The notes: generated from the letters alone by a model not told the origin. A stretch of DNA of 5,365 bases from an uncultured Eubacteriales bacterium (GCA_902766915.1 CACXFN010000040.1:1-5365), one strand, 5' to 3'. Positions 1 through 5,074 are shown, counted from the first letter of the stretch. Translations and numbers: made by a program.

Positions 1-714
1 CAGGATCCATTCTCCTCACTTCAGCCTAGAATGCCGGTAGGAGAAATCATCGGGGAAGCTGTACGTGAGCACAAGCTGGTTCCACAGAACGAGTTTGATG
101 ATTACATCGATAAGGTAATGGATGACTGCGGACTTCAGTCCTTCCAGAAGGACAGATATCCACACGAATTCTCCGGCGGACAGAGACAGCGTATCTGTAT
201 TGCACGTGCCCTGGCACTGGCTCCTGAATTCGTAGTCTGCGACGAACCGGTATCCGCACTGGACGTATCCATTCAGGCTCAGATTATAAACCTTTTGAAC
301 GAACTGCAGGAAAAGCGTGAGCTGACATATCTGTTTATCTCTCACGACCTTTCCGTAGTAGAACATATTTCGGACTCCGTTGGTGTAATGTACTTGGGCG
401 GCCTGGTAGAATACGGGGATACAGAAGACATCTTTGCTAATCCGCTTCATCCGTATACAGAGGCCTTGTTCTCGGCAATACCAATTCCGGATCCGACAGC
501 AAAGATGAAGCGTATCGTCCTGGAAGGTTCCATTCCCTCCCCGGCCAATCCGCCATCAGGCTGCAAGTTCCACACTCGCTGTGCTCGTTGCATGGACATC
601 TGTAAAGAAGTTGTCCCCGAACAAAAGGAAATCGAACCGGGCCACTTCGTTGTCTGTCATCTGTACGACGACATGAAAGCCGTCGTCCACGAAGAAACAG
701 CTGCAGAAGCATAA
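1..714 (+). CDS. Oligopeptide/dipeptide ABC transporter ATP-binding protein (OppF/DppF type), 5'-truncated by window edge
   Basis: This is the nucleotide-binding subunit of a peptide importer; it hydrolyses ATP on the cytoplasmic face to drive uptake of peptides delivered by a lipid-anchored binding protein. The reading frame is open from base 1, and 237 residues are visible. The first residues, QDPFSSLQPR, are the Q-loop, so Walker A and about the first third of the protein lie outside the window. In visible numbering, the signature FSGGQ is at 57-61, Walker B with the catalytic Glu (VVCDEP) at 78-83, the D-loop SALD at 85-88 and the switch His in FISHD at 115. The C-terminal oligopeptide-family extension follows (NPLHPYTEALFSAIP, about 147-161), with a cysteine cluster at C188, C194, C197, C201 and C219. 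In this family such cysteines are thought to bind an iron-sulfur cluster. The SLxPRM...VGEII wording fits OppF/DppF better than OppD, but the substrate cannot be read from this subunit. The gene stops at TAA 712-714 and is probably the last of its operon, since a terminator follows within 30 bp. It is visibly more GC-rich than the genes to its right. Confidence 0.95.
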   Translation, partial: QDPFSSLQPRMPVGEIIGEAVREHKLVPQNEFDDYIDKVMDDCGLQSFQKDRYPHEFSGGQRQRICIARALALAPEFVVCDEPVSALDVSIQAQIINLLNELQEKRELTYLFISHDLSVVEHISDSVGVMYLGGLVEYGDTEDIFANPLHPYTEALFSAIPIPDPTAKMKRIVLEGSIPSPANPPSGCKFHTRCARCMDICKEVVPEQKEIEPGHFVVCHLYDDMKAVVHEETAAEA

Positions 715-742
715 CAACACTAAAAAACACTTATAATTAGAA

Positions 743-770
743 ACGCTCCCTTCCCGGGGAGCGTCTTTAT
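743..770 (+). terminator. Intrinsic terminator after the peptide transporter ATPase gene
   Basis: Arms acgctccc (743-750) and gggagcgt (757-764) form a perfect 8-bp GC-rich stem with a 6-nt loop, followed by ctttat. An A-rich stretch precedes it (722-727). It begins 28 bp after the stop codon, where the end of an opp/dpp operon is expected. The U-tract is short, so termination may be incomplete. The gcgtc at 761-765 could instead pair with gacgc at 777-781 just downstream. Confidence 0.75.
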
Positions 771-776
771 ATGTAT

Positions 777-922
777 GACGCTATGCCGCACCCAGGAGAG
801 ACACGATTCCTTGGGGTCGCAGGAAGGCCAGATTCCCTAAGTTCACGTTCGGCATTGCCCTTTTTTTCGAGCTTGCCACGGGCAACGTCCTTTTTTGAAG
901 CGATGCCGAACGCAGGAAGGCC
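777..922. repeat. Cluster of short imperfect direct repeats
   Basis: The 21-base segments 777-797 and 897-917 match at 17 of 21 positions, with a shared core atgccg...cagga, 120 bp apart. A separate 12-base word, cgcaggaaggcc, occurs exactly at 818-829 and 911-922. A further copy of the cggcat core (850-855) lies inverted between them. The T-run contexts ccctttttttcgag (858-871) and tccttttttgaag (888-900) are also similar. This suggests internal duplication of an original unit. Confidence 0.6.
846..912. other. Inverted repeat, 13-bp stem enclosing a smaller hairpin
   Basis: Arm 846-858 (cgttcggcattgc) pairs with 900-912 (gcgatgccgaacg), giving 12 Watson-Crick pairs and one G-U in an RNA of the + strand. 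The 41-nt interior holds a second small stem, ttgcc/ggcaa (873-877 with 881-885), flanked on each side by a T-run (861-867 and 891-896). The T-runs resemble terminator tails but are not positioned directly after a strong stem. The fold could be part of an RNA or of a palindromic intergenic repeat. Confidence 0.6.
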
Positions 923-972
923 TCTGACTTTATGTATTAATCAGGGCCCTGTAACAATTGGATTATGATTGC

Positions 973-1022
973 GCTGTACTCCAACCATATTTAGTCGGTG
1001 CACTATTTGAGTGGAGTGCAGC
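973..1022. other. Inverted repeat, 11-bp stem
   Basis: Arms gctgtactcca (973-983) and tggagtgcagc (1012-1022) pair over 11 positions with a single G-U wobble. The 28-nt loop contains an alternative competing stem, tgcact (999-1004) with agtgca (1015-1020). No T-run follows on either strand, so a simple intrinsic terminator is unlikely. The function is unknown. Confidence 0.5.
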
Positions 1023-1024
1023 TG

Positions 1025-1055
1025 TTCTCTGTGGGGAGAGGCAATTCTCTGTGGG
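1025..1055. repeat. 11-bp direct repeat, two copies 20 bp apart
   Basis: The word ttctctgtggg occurs exactly at 1025-1035 and 1045-1055. The two copies are two helical turns apart, which could suit a protein-binding site or simply be a small duplication. It lies in the same structured intergenic stretch. No known motif is recognised. Confidence 0.5.
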
Positions 1056-1084
1056 AATCTACGGGCTATTAGTTGGGAGTGATA

Positions 1085-1124
1085 GTAGGGTTGGGCCTAC
1101 ACTTAGCCTCATGCTTTAGTGTAG
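1085..1124 (-). other. Hairpins at the 3' end of the minus-strand membrane protein gene
   Basis: ctacact (1097-1103) pairs with agtgtag (1118-1124) across the stop codon of the minus-strand gene. An overlapping alternative stem, gtagg/cctac (1085-1089 with 1096-1100), lies just downstream in the minus direction. Neither is followed by a T-run on the minus strand, so these are at best weak terminators. They are the only terminator-like structures found close to this gene's end. Confidence 0.3.
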
Positions 1125-1636
1125 TACGCTATGACAGGGTCTAGTAGATAGTGGAATTCGGTTTGATCGGTTTTATAACAGTATTTTTTCCCGTTGGCGT
1201 AGGTGTACTCCAAATAGAGACAGTTCACGGTCCGATCCTGGCGGTTTTGCATGGTGGACTTTCCAATGAGCAAAGTTGTGCCGTCGCCGAAATCAATGAA
1301 AAAAGGGTTTTCTGTTTCTTCGGGTTCACATCGGGTACCAATTCCAACGAGATTAAGTTCCGTAAAGATGCGGCTACCACCGGTCTTGTCCATGGCAAAA
1401 GTATTGCCATCATACTCGCCTTTGAATTCGTAAATCTTAAAGTTTTCTGCATTCAGAAATGATTTATGTAGATCGTCCATGAATGAATTGAACTGATAGA
1501 CGTGATTCATATAACGAAAAGCAGGTGTCAAAATGATGATGGAAAACACTATGACTCCCAAAATCACGGGGAGTAATGAGCGGTCACGTTTAGAATTCTT
1601 ATCTTTGTTTATTGTAAAAGTTCTTTCTTCAGCCAT
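1109..1636 (-). CDS. Hypothetical protein with one N-terminal membrane anchor and an extracytoplasmic domain
   Basis: The 175-residue product is not recognised as a member of any named family. Residues 1-20 are charged and cytoplasmic (MAEERTFTINKDKNSKRDRS). Residues 21-40 form one hydrophobic helix (LLPVILGVIVFSIIILTPAF). The positive residues before it predict N-in topology, placing residues 41-175 outside the cell. That outer part is rich in aromatic and polar residues with alternating patterns typical of beta structure, and has three cysteines (C103, C139, C153). The uncleaved-anchor reading is preferred because no signal peptidase site follows the helix. The start is ATG 1634-1636, the only in-frame Met before the helix; upstream there is only a weak purine stretch (AAAGAA) and no strong Shine-Dalgarno. 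The gene converges with the transporter ATPase gene and diverges from the next gene, so it is probably transcribed alone. Coding is supported by length, coherent topology and AT-rich upstream DNA. The function is unknown. Confidence 0.75.
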   Translation of the reverse strand: MAEERTFTINKDKNSKRDRSLLPVILGVIVFSIIILTPAFRYMNHVYQFNSFMDDLHKSFLNAENFKIYEFKGEYDGNTFAMDKTGGSRIFTELNLVGIGTRCEPEETENPFFIDFGDGTTLLIGKSTMQNRQDRTVNCLYLEYTYANGKKYCYKTDQTEFHYLLDPVIAYYTKA

Positions 1637-1659
1637 TTCTTTAGTAGAGTTTTCGACAA

Positions 1660-1689
1660 ATTATATTATATCTTTCGTTTATAATTATA
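1660..1689 (-). promoter_or_regulatory. Candidate promoter (-10 boxes) for the minus-strand membrane protein gene
   Basis: Read on the minus strand, the DNA upstream of the ATG holds three exact TATAAT hexamers, at 1684-1689, 1665-1670 and, overlapping the last, 1660-1665. They lie about 25-50 bp before the start codon. I found no convincing TTGACA-like -35 element at the standard distance from any of them, so the exact promoter is uncertain. The 1637-1803 stretch is AT-rich and also serves as the upstream region of the divergent + strand gene. Confidence 0.35.
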
Positions 1690-1803
1690 TCATATCTTGG
1701 GAGTAGCAGAATGTGATTTTCTTCGGAAATGTGGTATTATTAAAGCGTAGTATTGCGTATAAACTGAATCTATTAAAGAGTGTGTCAATTATTATATTTG
1801 AAT

Positions 1804-2175
1804 ATGAATAGTTCTGACATGGAAGTAAAACCAAATAGAGAGGAAATGCCCGAGGGTTTGAAGGCTTTTGACTCTGAGGAGATGGATGAGGAAGAGATGG
1901 TGATTGCGGATATGAGTATGGTTCGCAAGCCAAATGTTTTCTTGCCTCGTAAGCTTCGTGGTGAGGAGAGATTACCCAGTGGAGCATTTGATGATAGGGG
2001 ATTGGGCGGTGCGCCTTCTAATTCTGATATAGTTGCCTCGGAATTAAGCCCTGAAGAGACTAAATGGGCAATTCTAGGGAGCCTAAAGGCTGCTTTTATG
2101 ATTGGTGGGGCTTATATTGTTGGTCTTGGGCTCGTCGTACTTACAATGTTTTTGCTGTTTAAATATTTTGCTTAA
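1804..2175 (+). CDS. Hypothetical acidic small protein with a single C-terminal membrane helix
   Basis: From ATG 1804 the product has 123 residues and is not recognised. Residues 1-95 are hydrophilic, with a Glu/Asp-rich block (SEEMDEEEM, about 24-32) and then a more basic stretch (RKPNVFLPRKLRGEER, 41-56). Residues 96-119 are strongly hydrophobic and glycine-rich (GGAYIVGLGLVVLTMFLLF), followed by KYFA at the C terminus. This is a tail-anchored layout, with the bulk of the protein probably cytoplasmic. No cysteines are present, which argues against the Cys-rich FeoB-associated small proteins. The start is uncertain: the frame is open from GTG 1780, with other ATGs at 1819 and 1846. Only 1846 has a purine-rich AGAGAGG nearby (1837-1843), and that spacing is very short. 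It is on the same strand as feoAB, 97 bp upstream with no clear terminator between them, so co-transcription is possible. Confidence 0.7.
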   Translation: MNSSDMEVKPNREEMPEGLKAFDSEEMDEEEMVIADMSMVRKPNVFLPRKLRGEERLPSGAFDDRGLGGAPSNSDIVASELSPEETKWAILGSLKAAFMIGGAYIVGLGLVVLTMFLLFKYFA

Positions 2176-2272
2176 TCATGAGATCGGGATTAACACATGC
2201 TATATGAATGAGATGAATCATAAACTATGCCTGATGTTGATTAAATAATACCATATAAAGGATGCTAGAAAT
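2176..2272 (+). promoter_or_regulatory. Leader of feoAB with ribosome binding site
   Basis: This 97-bp AT-rich spacer ends with AAAGGA (2257-2262), a plausible Shine-Dalgarno 10 nt before the feoAB ATG at 2273. No strong intrinsic terminator for the upstream gene and no clear sigma-A promoter is seen. A Fur-type operator would be expected for an iron transporter. The best partial candidate, around 2203-2220 (TGAATGAGATGAATCA), is only loosely palindromic and is not called. Confidence 0.4.
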
Positions 2273-4720
2273 ATGACATTAAGTGAGCTGGCTGTTGGAC
2301 AAGAAGGAAGAATACGATCTGTAGGCGGTGAGGGAGCCTTAAGACAACATATTTTGGATATGGGCGTCATTCCTGGCGTCCTTGTTTCTGTGGAAAAACT
2401 CGCGCCCATGGGAGATCCCATGGAAATAAGAATCCACGGATATGAACTCACTCTTAGACTTTCTGATGCCGCTAATATTGAAGTGGACCGTATTCTGGAT
2501 AAGGTGTATGTGGATAAGGCTGATGAGGTCCAGCAAGATGACAACCAAAGTCTGAAAGATAGCCAACAAGGAACATCAACCAAACCTGGAGCGGCAAACA
2601 AACCTGGAGCGGCAACTAAGCAAGGCGCAGCGAACAGGCATCACCCTGGTCTTGGTGAAGCCGGTAAATATCATGATAAGAGAGAAGAAAATCCCTTGCC
2701 TGAGGGTACGATTCTTACCTTTGGGTTATTAGGAAATCAAAATAGCGGCAAAACCACATTGTTTAACCAGCTGACAGGGGCTAATCAACACGTGGGGAAT
2801 TTTCCGGGTGTCACAGTTGATAGAAAAGAGGGTGTAATAAAGGGCTATCCGAATACCAGGATAATTGACCTTCCGGGAATCTATTCCATGTCACCATACA
2901 GCAGTGAGGAAGTGGTATCCAGAAGTTTTGTTTTGGATGAGAAGCCTAACGCCATAATCAATATCGTTGATGCAACGAATATTGAAAGAAACCTTTATCT
3001 AACCATGCAGCTGTTGGAAATGGATATTCCGGTTGTAGTTGCCCTTAACATGATGGATGAACTGACCGGCAATGGCGGATCCATTGATATAAACGCAATG
3101 GAAGAAATGCTTGGCACACCAGTAGTTCCTATATCCGCCGCTAAAAATCAAGGTGTAGATGAACTGATTGAACACGCAATCCATATAGCTCACTATCAAG
3201 AAAAACCACTTCGTCAGGATTTCTGCGATGAAACAAACCACGGTGGAGCTGTCCATAGGTGCATACACGCTGTTGTTCACCTTATTCAGGATCATGCGGA
3301 TAGGGCAGGTCTTCCTGTTAGGTTTGCAGCAGATAAAGCAATAGAGGGCGATCAACTGGTTATAGATAAACTGGAATTAGATCAAAACGAGAAGGAACTC
3401 CTGGAACACATTACAGTTCAAATGGAAAGTGAACGTGGCTTGGACAGAAGTGCAGCAATAGCCGACATGCGTTTTTCCTTTATAGAGAAGGTATGCAATC
3501 AAGTAGTGCATAAACCGCATGAGAGCAAGGAACACATTCGCTCCAGAAAACTTGATCAGATTCTAACAGGAAAGTACACAGCAATTCCGCTATTCGTTTT
3601 CATTATGATTGCAGTATTCTATATTACATTCAATGTAATAGGAGGTGCGCTACAGGGAATTCTTGAAACCGGGATTGATGCGCTAACCTCACAAGTAGAC
3701 AGTATGATGACAAGTGCCGGAGTTAATGATGTAATACATGGACTTATAATTGATGGCGTTTTTCAAGGCCTGGGTAGTGTGCTTAGCTTCATTCCTATTA
3801 TAGTTGTGCTCTTTTTCTTCCTGTCAATAATGGAGGACAGTGGATATATCGCAAGAGTGGCTTTTTTCATGGATAAGCTGCTTAGAAAAATAGGTCTTTC
3901 AGGGAGAAGTATAGTTCCCATGCTAATCGGTTTTGGTTGCACAGTTCCTGCTGTAATGGCTACAAGAATCCTCCCAAGTGAAAGGGATAGGAGAATGACA
4001 ATACTTTTGACTCCCTTTATGAGTTGTTCTGCCAAACTGCCGATTTACGGATTCTTTGTGAATGTATTCTTTGTTAACCACAAAGGTTTAATAATGAGTG
4101 GTTTATATTTCCTTGGAATCATTGTGGGTATTCTGGCGGCATTGATTTACAATAGGACCATGTTTAAGGGCGATGCCGTTCCCTTTGTAATGGAGCTTCC
4201 AAACTATCGTATGCCCAGTGCCTCAAACGTTATAAGACTTCTTTGGGAAAAAGCAAAGGACTTTTTACAAAGAGCCTTCTCCGTAATCTTGATAGCAACA
4301 ATAGTAGTATGGTTTCTCCAAAACTTTGATACCCATCTTGGTCTCACGGACAATGCTGAAACCAGTATTTTAGCAAAGATTTCCGGCCTCCTGGTTCCAT
4401 TTTTTAAGCCGCTGGGTTTAGGTGATTGGAGGATAGTCACATCATTAATTACAGGGTTTATGGCAAAGGAAAGTGTGGTTTCCACTATGGAGATACTATT
4501 TAATCCTGTTGGTGGAGTAAATGCACTTGTAACTCCCTTATCTGCTGCTGCCCTGCTTGTATTTAGTCTTCTATATAGTCCATGCGTAGCCGCAATTGCC
4601 GCAATTAAAAGGGAACTGGGCGTAAAGTGGGCGGTAGGTGTAGTCCTTTGGACCTGCGGAGTAGCCTGGGTTATTGCATTTATATGTCGTATAATCCTTT
4701 CTTCAATGGGAGTGATGTAA
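2273..4720 (+). CDS. feoB: Ferrous iron transport protein, FeoA-FeoB fusion
   Basis: This 815-residue inner-membrane protein imports Fe(II) using a GTPase domain. Residues 1-75 form a FeoA domain (SH3-like; LRQHILDMGVIPG at 23-35). Residues 76-145 are a polar low-complexity linker. The FeoB G domain starts near 147: G1 GNQNSGKT 154-161, G2 Thr181 in NFPGVTVD 176-183, G3 DLPG 199-202, G4 NMMD 259-262 and G5 SAA 288-290. A helical cytoplasmic segment (about 310-430) precedes the membrane part. That part begins near 436 and has hydrophobic segments around 436-458, 500-520, 546-566, 576-600, 603-626, 667-684, 720-740, 752-778 and 785-812. The Gate-region cysteines typical of FeoB are intact: C556 in GFGCTVPA, C585 in MSCSAKLP and C771 in YSPCVA. 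All key residues are present, so it should be functional. ATG 2273 begins the FeoA domain exactly and has an upstream AAAGGA. FeoA and FeoB are separate proteins in many bacteria, but fusions are known, especially in anaerobes. No feoC follows. Confidence 0.96.
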   Translation: MTLSELAVGQEGRIRSVGGEGALRQHILDMGVIPGVLVSVEKLAPMGDPMEIRIHGYELTLRLSDAANIEVDRILDKVYVDKADEVQQDDNQSLKDSQQGTSTKPGAANKPGAATKQGAANRHHPGLGEAGKYHDKREENPLPEGTILTFGLLGNQNSGKTTLFNQLTGANQHVGNFPGVTVDRKEGVIKGYPNTRIIDLPGIYSMSPYSSEEVVSRSFVLDEKPNAIINIVDATNIERNLYLTMQLLEMDIPVVVALNMMDELTGNGGSIDINAMEEMLGTPVVPISAAKNQGVDELIEHAIHIAHYQEKPLRQDFCDETNHGGAVHRCIHAVVHLIQDHADRAGLPVRFAADKAIEGDQLVIDKLELDQNEKELLEHITVQMESERGLDRSAAIADMRFSFIEKVCNQVVHKPHESKEHIRSRKLDQILTGKYTAIPLFVFIMIAVFYITFNVIGGALQGILETGIDALTSQVDSMMTSAGVNDVIHGLIIDGVFQGLGSVLSFIPIIVVLFFFLSIMEDSGYIARVAFFMDKLLRKIGLSGRSIVPMLIGFGCTVPAVMATRILPSERDRRMTILLTPFMSCSAKLPIYGFFVNVFFVNHKGLIMSGLYFLGIIVGILAALIYNRTMFKGDAVPFVMELPNYRMPSASNVIRLLWEKAKDFLQRAFSVILIATIVVWFLQNFDTHLGLTDNAETSILAKISGLLVPFFKPLGLGDWRIVTSLITGFMAKESVVSTMEILFNPVGGVNALVTPLSAAALLVFSLLYSPCVAAIAAIKRELGVKWAVGVVLWTCGVAWVIAFICRIILSSMGVM
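2579..2632 (+). repeat. In-frame 18-bp tandem repeat in the FeoA-FeoB linker
   Basis: Three 18-bp units encode the hexapeptides TKPGAA, NKPGAA and TKQGAA (residues 103-120). The first two units share a 16-bp identical core (2582-2597 and 2600-2615). The third has diverged. Because the unit is a multiple of three, copy-number change would lengthen or shorten the flexible linker without a frameshift. Confidence 0.85.
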
Positions 4721-4754
4721 ACTATTATATATTTATATATTCTGCTATTTGATC

Positions 4755-4785
4755 TATTTGCGGTCAAGATTTTTGACCGCAAATA
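4755..4785. other. Perfect 13-bp hairpin downstream of feoAB
   Basis: Arms at 4755-4767 and 4773-4785 (core tttgcggtcaa / ttgaccgcaaa) are perfectly complementary, with the 5-nt loop gattt. The hairpin starts 34 bp after the feoAB stop codon. No T-run follows on either strand, so it is not a classical intrinsic terminator. It may protect the mRNA 3' end or act together with the terminator that follows. Confidence 0.7.
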
Positions 4786-4803
4786 TCTATATCACATAGG
4801 CGT

Positions 4804-4840
4804 GACCTTATTCTTCGAAAGGAGGATAAGGTTTTATTTG
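4804..4840 (+). terminator. Intrinsic terminator of feoAB
   Basis: Arms 4805-4816 and 4821-4832 form a 12-bp stem (two G-U wobbles) closed by a GAAA tetraloop at 4817-4820. A T-rich tail follows (4832-4839, TTTTATTT). Stem, stable GNRA loop and tail all fit an intrinsic terminator on the + strand. It lies about 85 bp after the feoAB stop. The descending arm contains a perfect Shine-Dalgarno-like AAAGGAGG (4818-4825). Confidence 0.8.
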
Positions 4841-4918
4841 TTATGGGGATTTAAAAAAATATTTCAAAAAAGCATACGTTTTATGCTAATTAACTGTAAA
4901 TATCATACTTTTGGATGA

Positions 4919-4946
4919 TTGTATAAATATTTCGGAGTAATATTAT
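4919..4946 (+). promoter_or_regulatory. Weak candidate promoter for the secreted protein gene
   Basis: TTGTAT (4919-4924) and TATTAT (4941-4946) are 16 bp apart and loosely match -35 and -10 elements. The -10 matches at 5 of 6 positions and the -35 at 3 of 6. A start here would put the 11-bp repeats in the transcribed leader. No good -10 is seen between the repeats and the start codon, so the true promoter is unresolved. Confidence 0.25.
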
Positions 4947-4948
4947 AG

Positions 4949-5036
4949 TAACATAAAGATAACGTAACGATAACTAAAAGATAGCACAATAATAACTAAT
5001 CTATAACACATAAATAACAATTAGGTAACGGACCGA
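4949..5036 (+). promoter_or_regulatory. Array of eight 11-bp TAAC direct repeats, probable response-regulator binding region
   Basis: TAAC occurs at 4949, 4960, 4971, 4993, 5004, 5015 and 5026, and the degenerate TAGC at 4982, giving eight units at exactly 11-bp spacing. A ninth weaker unit, TAAT, sits in phase at 4938. The base before TAAC is A in six of the eight units, so the motif reads aTAAC followed by a variable, mostly AT-rich spacer. It is known that OmpR/PhoB-family regulators bind direct repeats of about 10-11 bp, and Bacillus PhoP binds TTAACA-like hexamers about 5 bp apart. Assigning this array to a PhoP-like protein is inference. The units face the downstream secreted protein gene and all lie on roughly one face of the helix. 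Confidence 0.6.
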
Positions 5037-5046
5037 TTGCGGTCCG
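5029..5046 (+). promoter_or_regulatory. GC-rich palindrome / leader hairpin before the secreted protein gene
   Basis: cggaccg (5029-5035) and cggtccg (5040-5046) form a perfect 7-bp stem with the 4-nt loop attg. It overlaps the last 11-bp repeat by one base and lies 20 nt before the Shine-Dalgarno. No T-run follows, so it is not a terminator. It stands out from its AT-rich surroundings. It could be an operator dyad or a 5' mRNA stabilising hairpin. Confidence 0.55.
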
Positions 5047-5065
5047 CGACACGATTTCACAAATT

Positions 5066-5070
5066 AGGGA
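5066..5070 (+). promoter_or_regulatory. Ribosome binding site selecting the GTG start at 5075
   Basis: AGGGA lies 4 nt before GTG 5075, which is a little close but usable. A second in-frame GTG at 5084 would be 13 nt away and would shorten the basic n-region of the signal peptide. The first GTG is therefore preferred. Confidence 0.55.
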
Positions 5071-5074
5071 ACTG

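Larger units (their letters stand above)
771..1108. other. Convergent intergenic region of about 340 bp, repeat-rich and structured, no credible gene
   Basis: The region lies between the 3' ends of the transporter ATPase gene (+) and a small membrane protein gene (-). It is visibly richer in G+C than the DNA to its right. It contains an imperfect 21-bp direct repeat, a 12-bp exact direct repeat, two stems of 11-13 bp, two T-runs on the + strand (861-867 and 891-896), a 10-bp perfect palindrome cagggccctg (942-951) and an 11-bp direct repeat near 1025-1055. Short open frames exist on both strands: 771-968 (+), and ATG-less stretches on the minus strand. None has a Shine-Dalgarno or a recognisable domain. 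The internal repetition explains the open frames better than selection for a protein. It could be a dispersed intergenic repeat, a decayed element or a non-coding RNA; the sequence alone does not decide. Confidence 0.6.
4841..5074 (+). other. AT-rich upstream region of the secreted protein gene
   Basis: From the feoAB terminator to the next start codon there is no convincing gene. The region holds two A-tracts about one helical turn apart (4853-4859 and 4866-4871), which may bend DNA or act as an UP-like element. A small inverted repeat, agcata/tatgct, lies at 4871-4876 with 4882-4887. Read on the minus strand, that repeat is followed by six Ts and would look like a weak terminator. Next come an array of 11-bp TAAC repeats (4949-5036), a GC-rich palindrome (5029-5046) and a Shine-Dalgarno. 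Confidence 0.6.

Noticed and set aside
858..896. T-runs at 861-867 and 891-896 as intrinsic terminators
   Set aside because: No strong stem ends immediately before either run; the 5-bp ttgcc/ggcaa stem is separated from the second run by five bases.
771..968. 65-codon + strand open frame as a protein gene
   Set aside because: No Shine-Dalgarno, start codon in the terminator tail, no recognisable fold, and its repetition follows DNA-level repeats.
1780..1803. GTG 1780 as start of the acidic tail-anchored protein
   Set aside because: The purine stretch abuts the GTG with no usable spacing, and the added residues are hydrophobic (CQLLYLN), unlike the rest of the N terminus. ATG 1804 is preferred, with low certainty.
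2203..2220. Possible Fur box upstream of feoAB
   Set aside because: TGAATGAGATGAATCA has only the outer TGA/TCA symmetry and matches the Fur consensus poorly; a good box was not found.
4866..4887. Minus-strand terminator (agcata/tatgct followed by Ts)
   Set aside because: Only a 6-bp AT-rich stem and no minus-strand gene to its right within the window; the A-tracts more likely belong to the upstream region of the + strand gene.
4949..5036. Plasmid-type iterons or CRISPR repeats
   Set aside because: The unit is only 11 bp with a conserved tetramer; iterons and CRISPR repeats are longer and better conserved, and no replication or cas gene is nearby.
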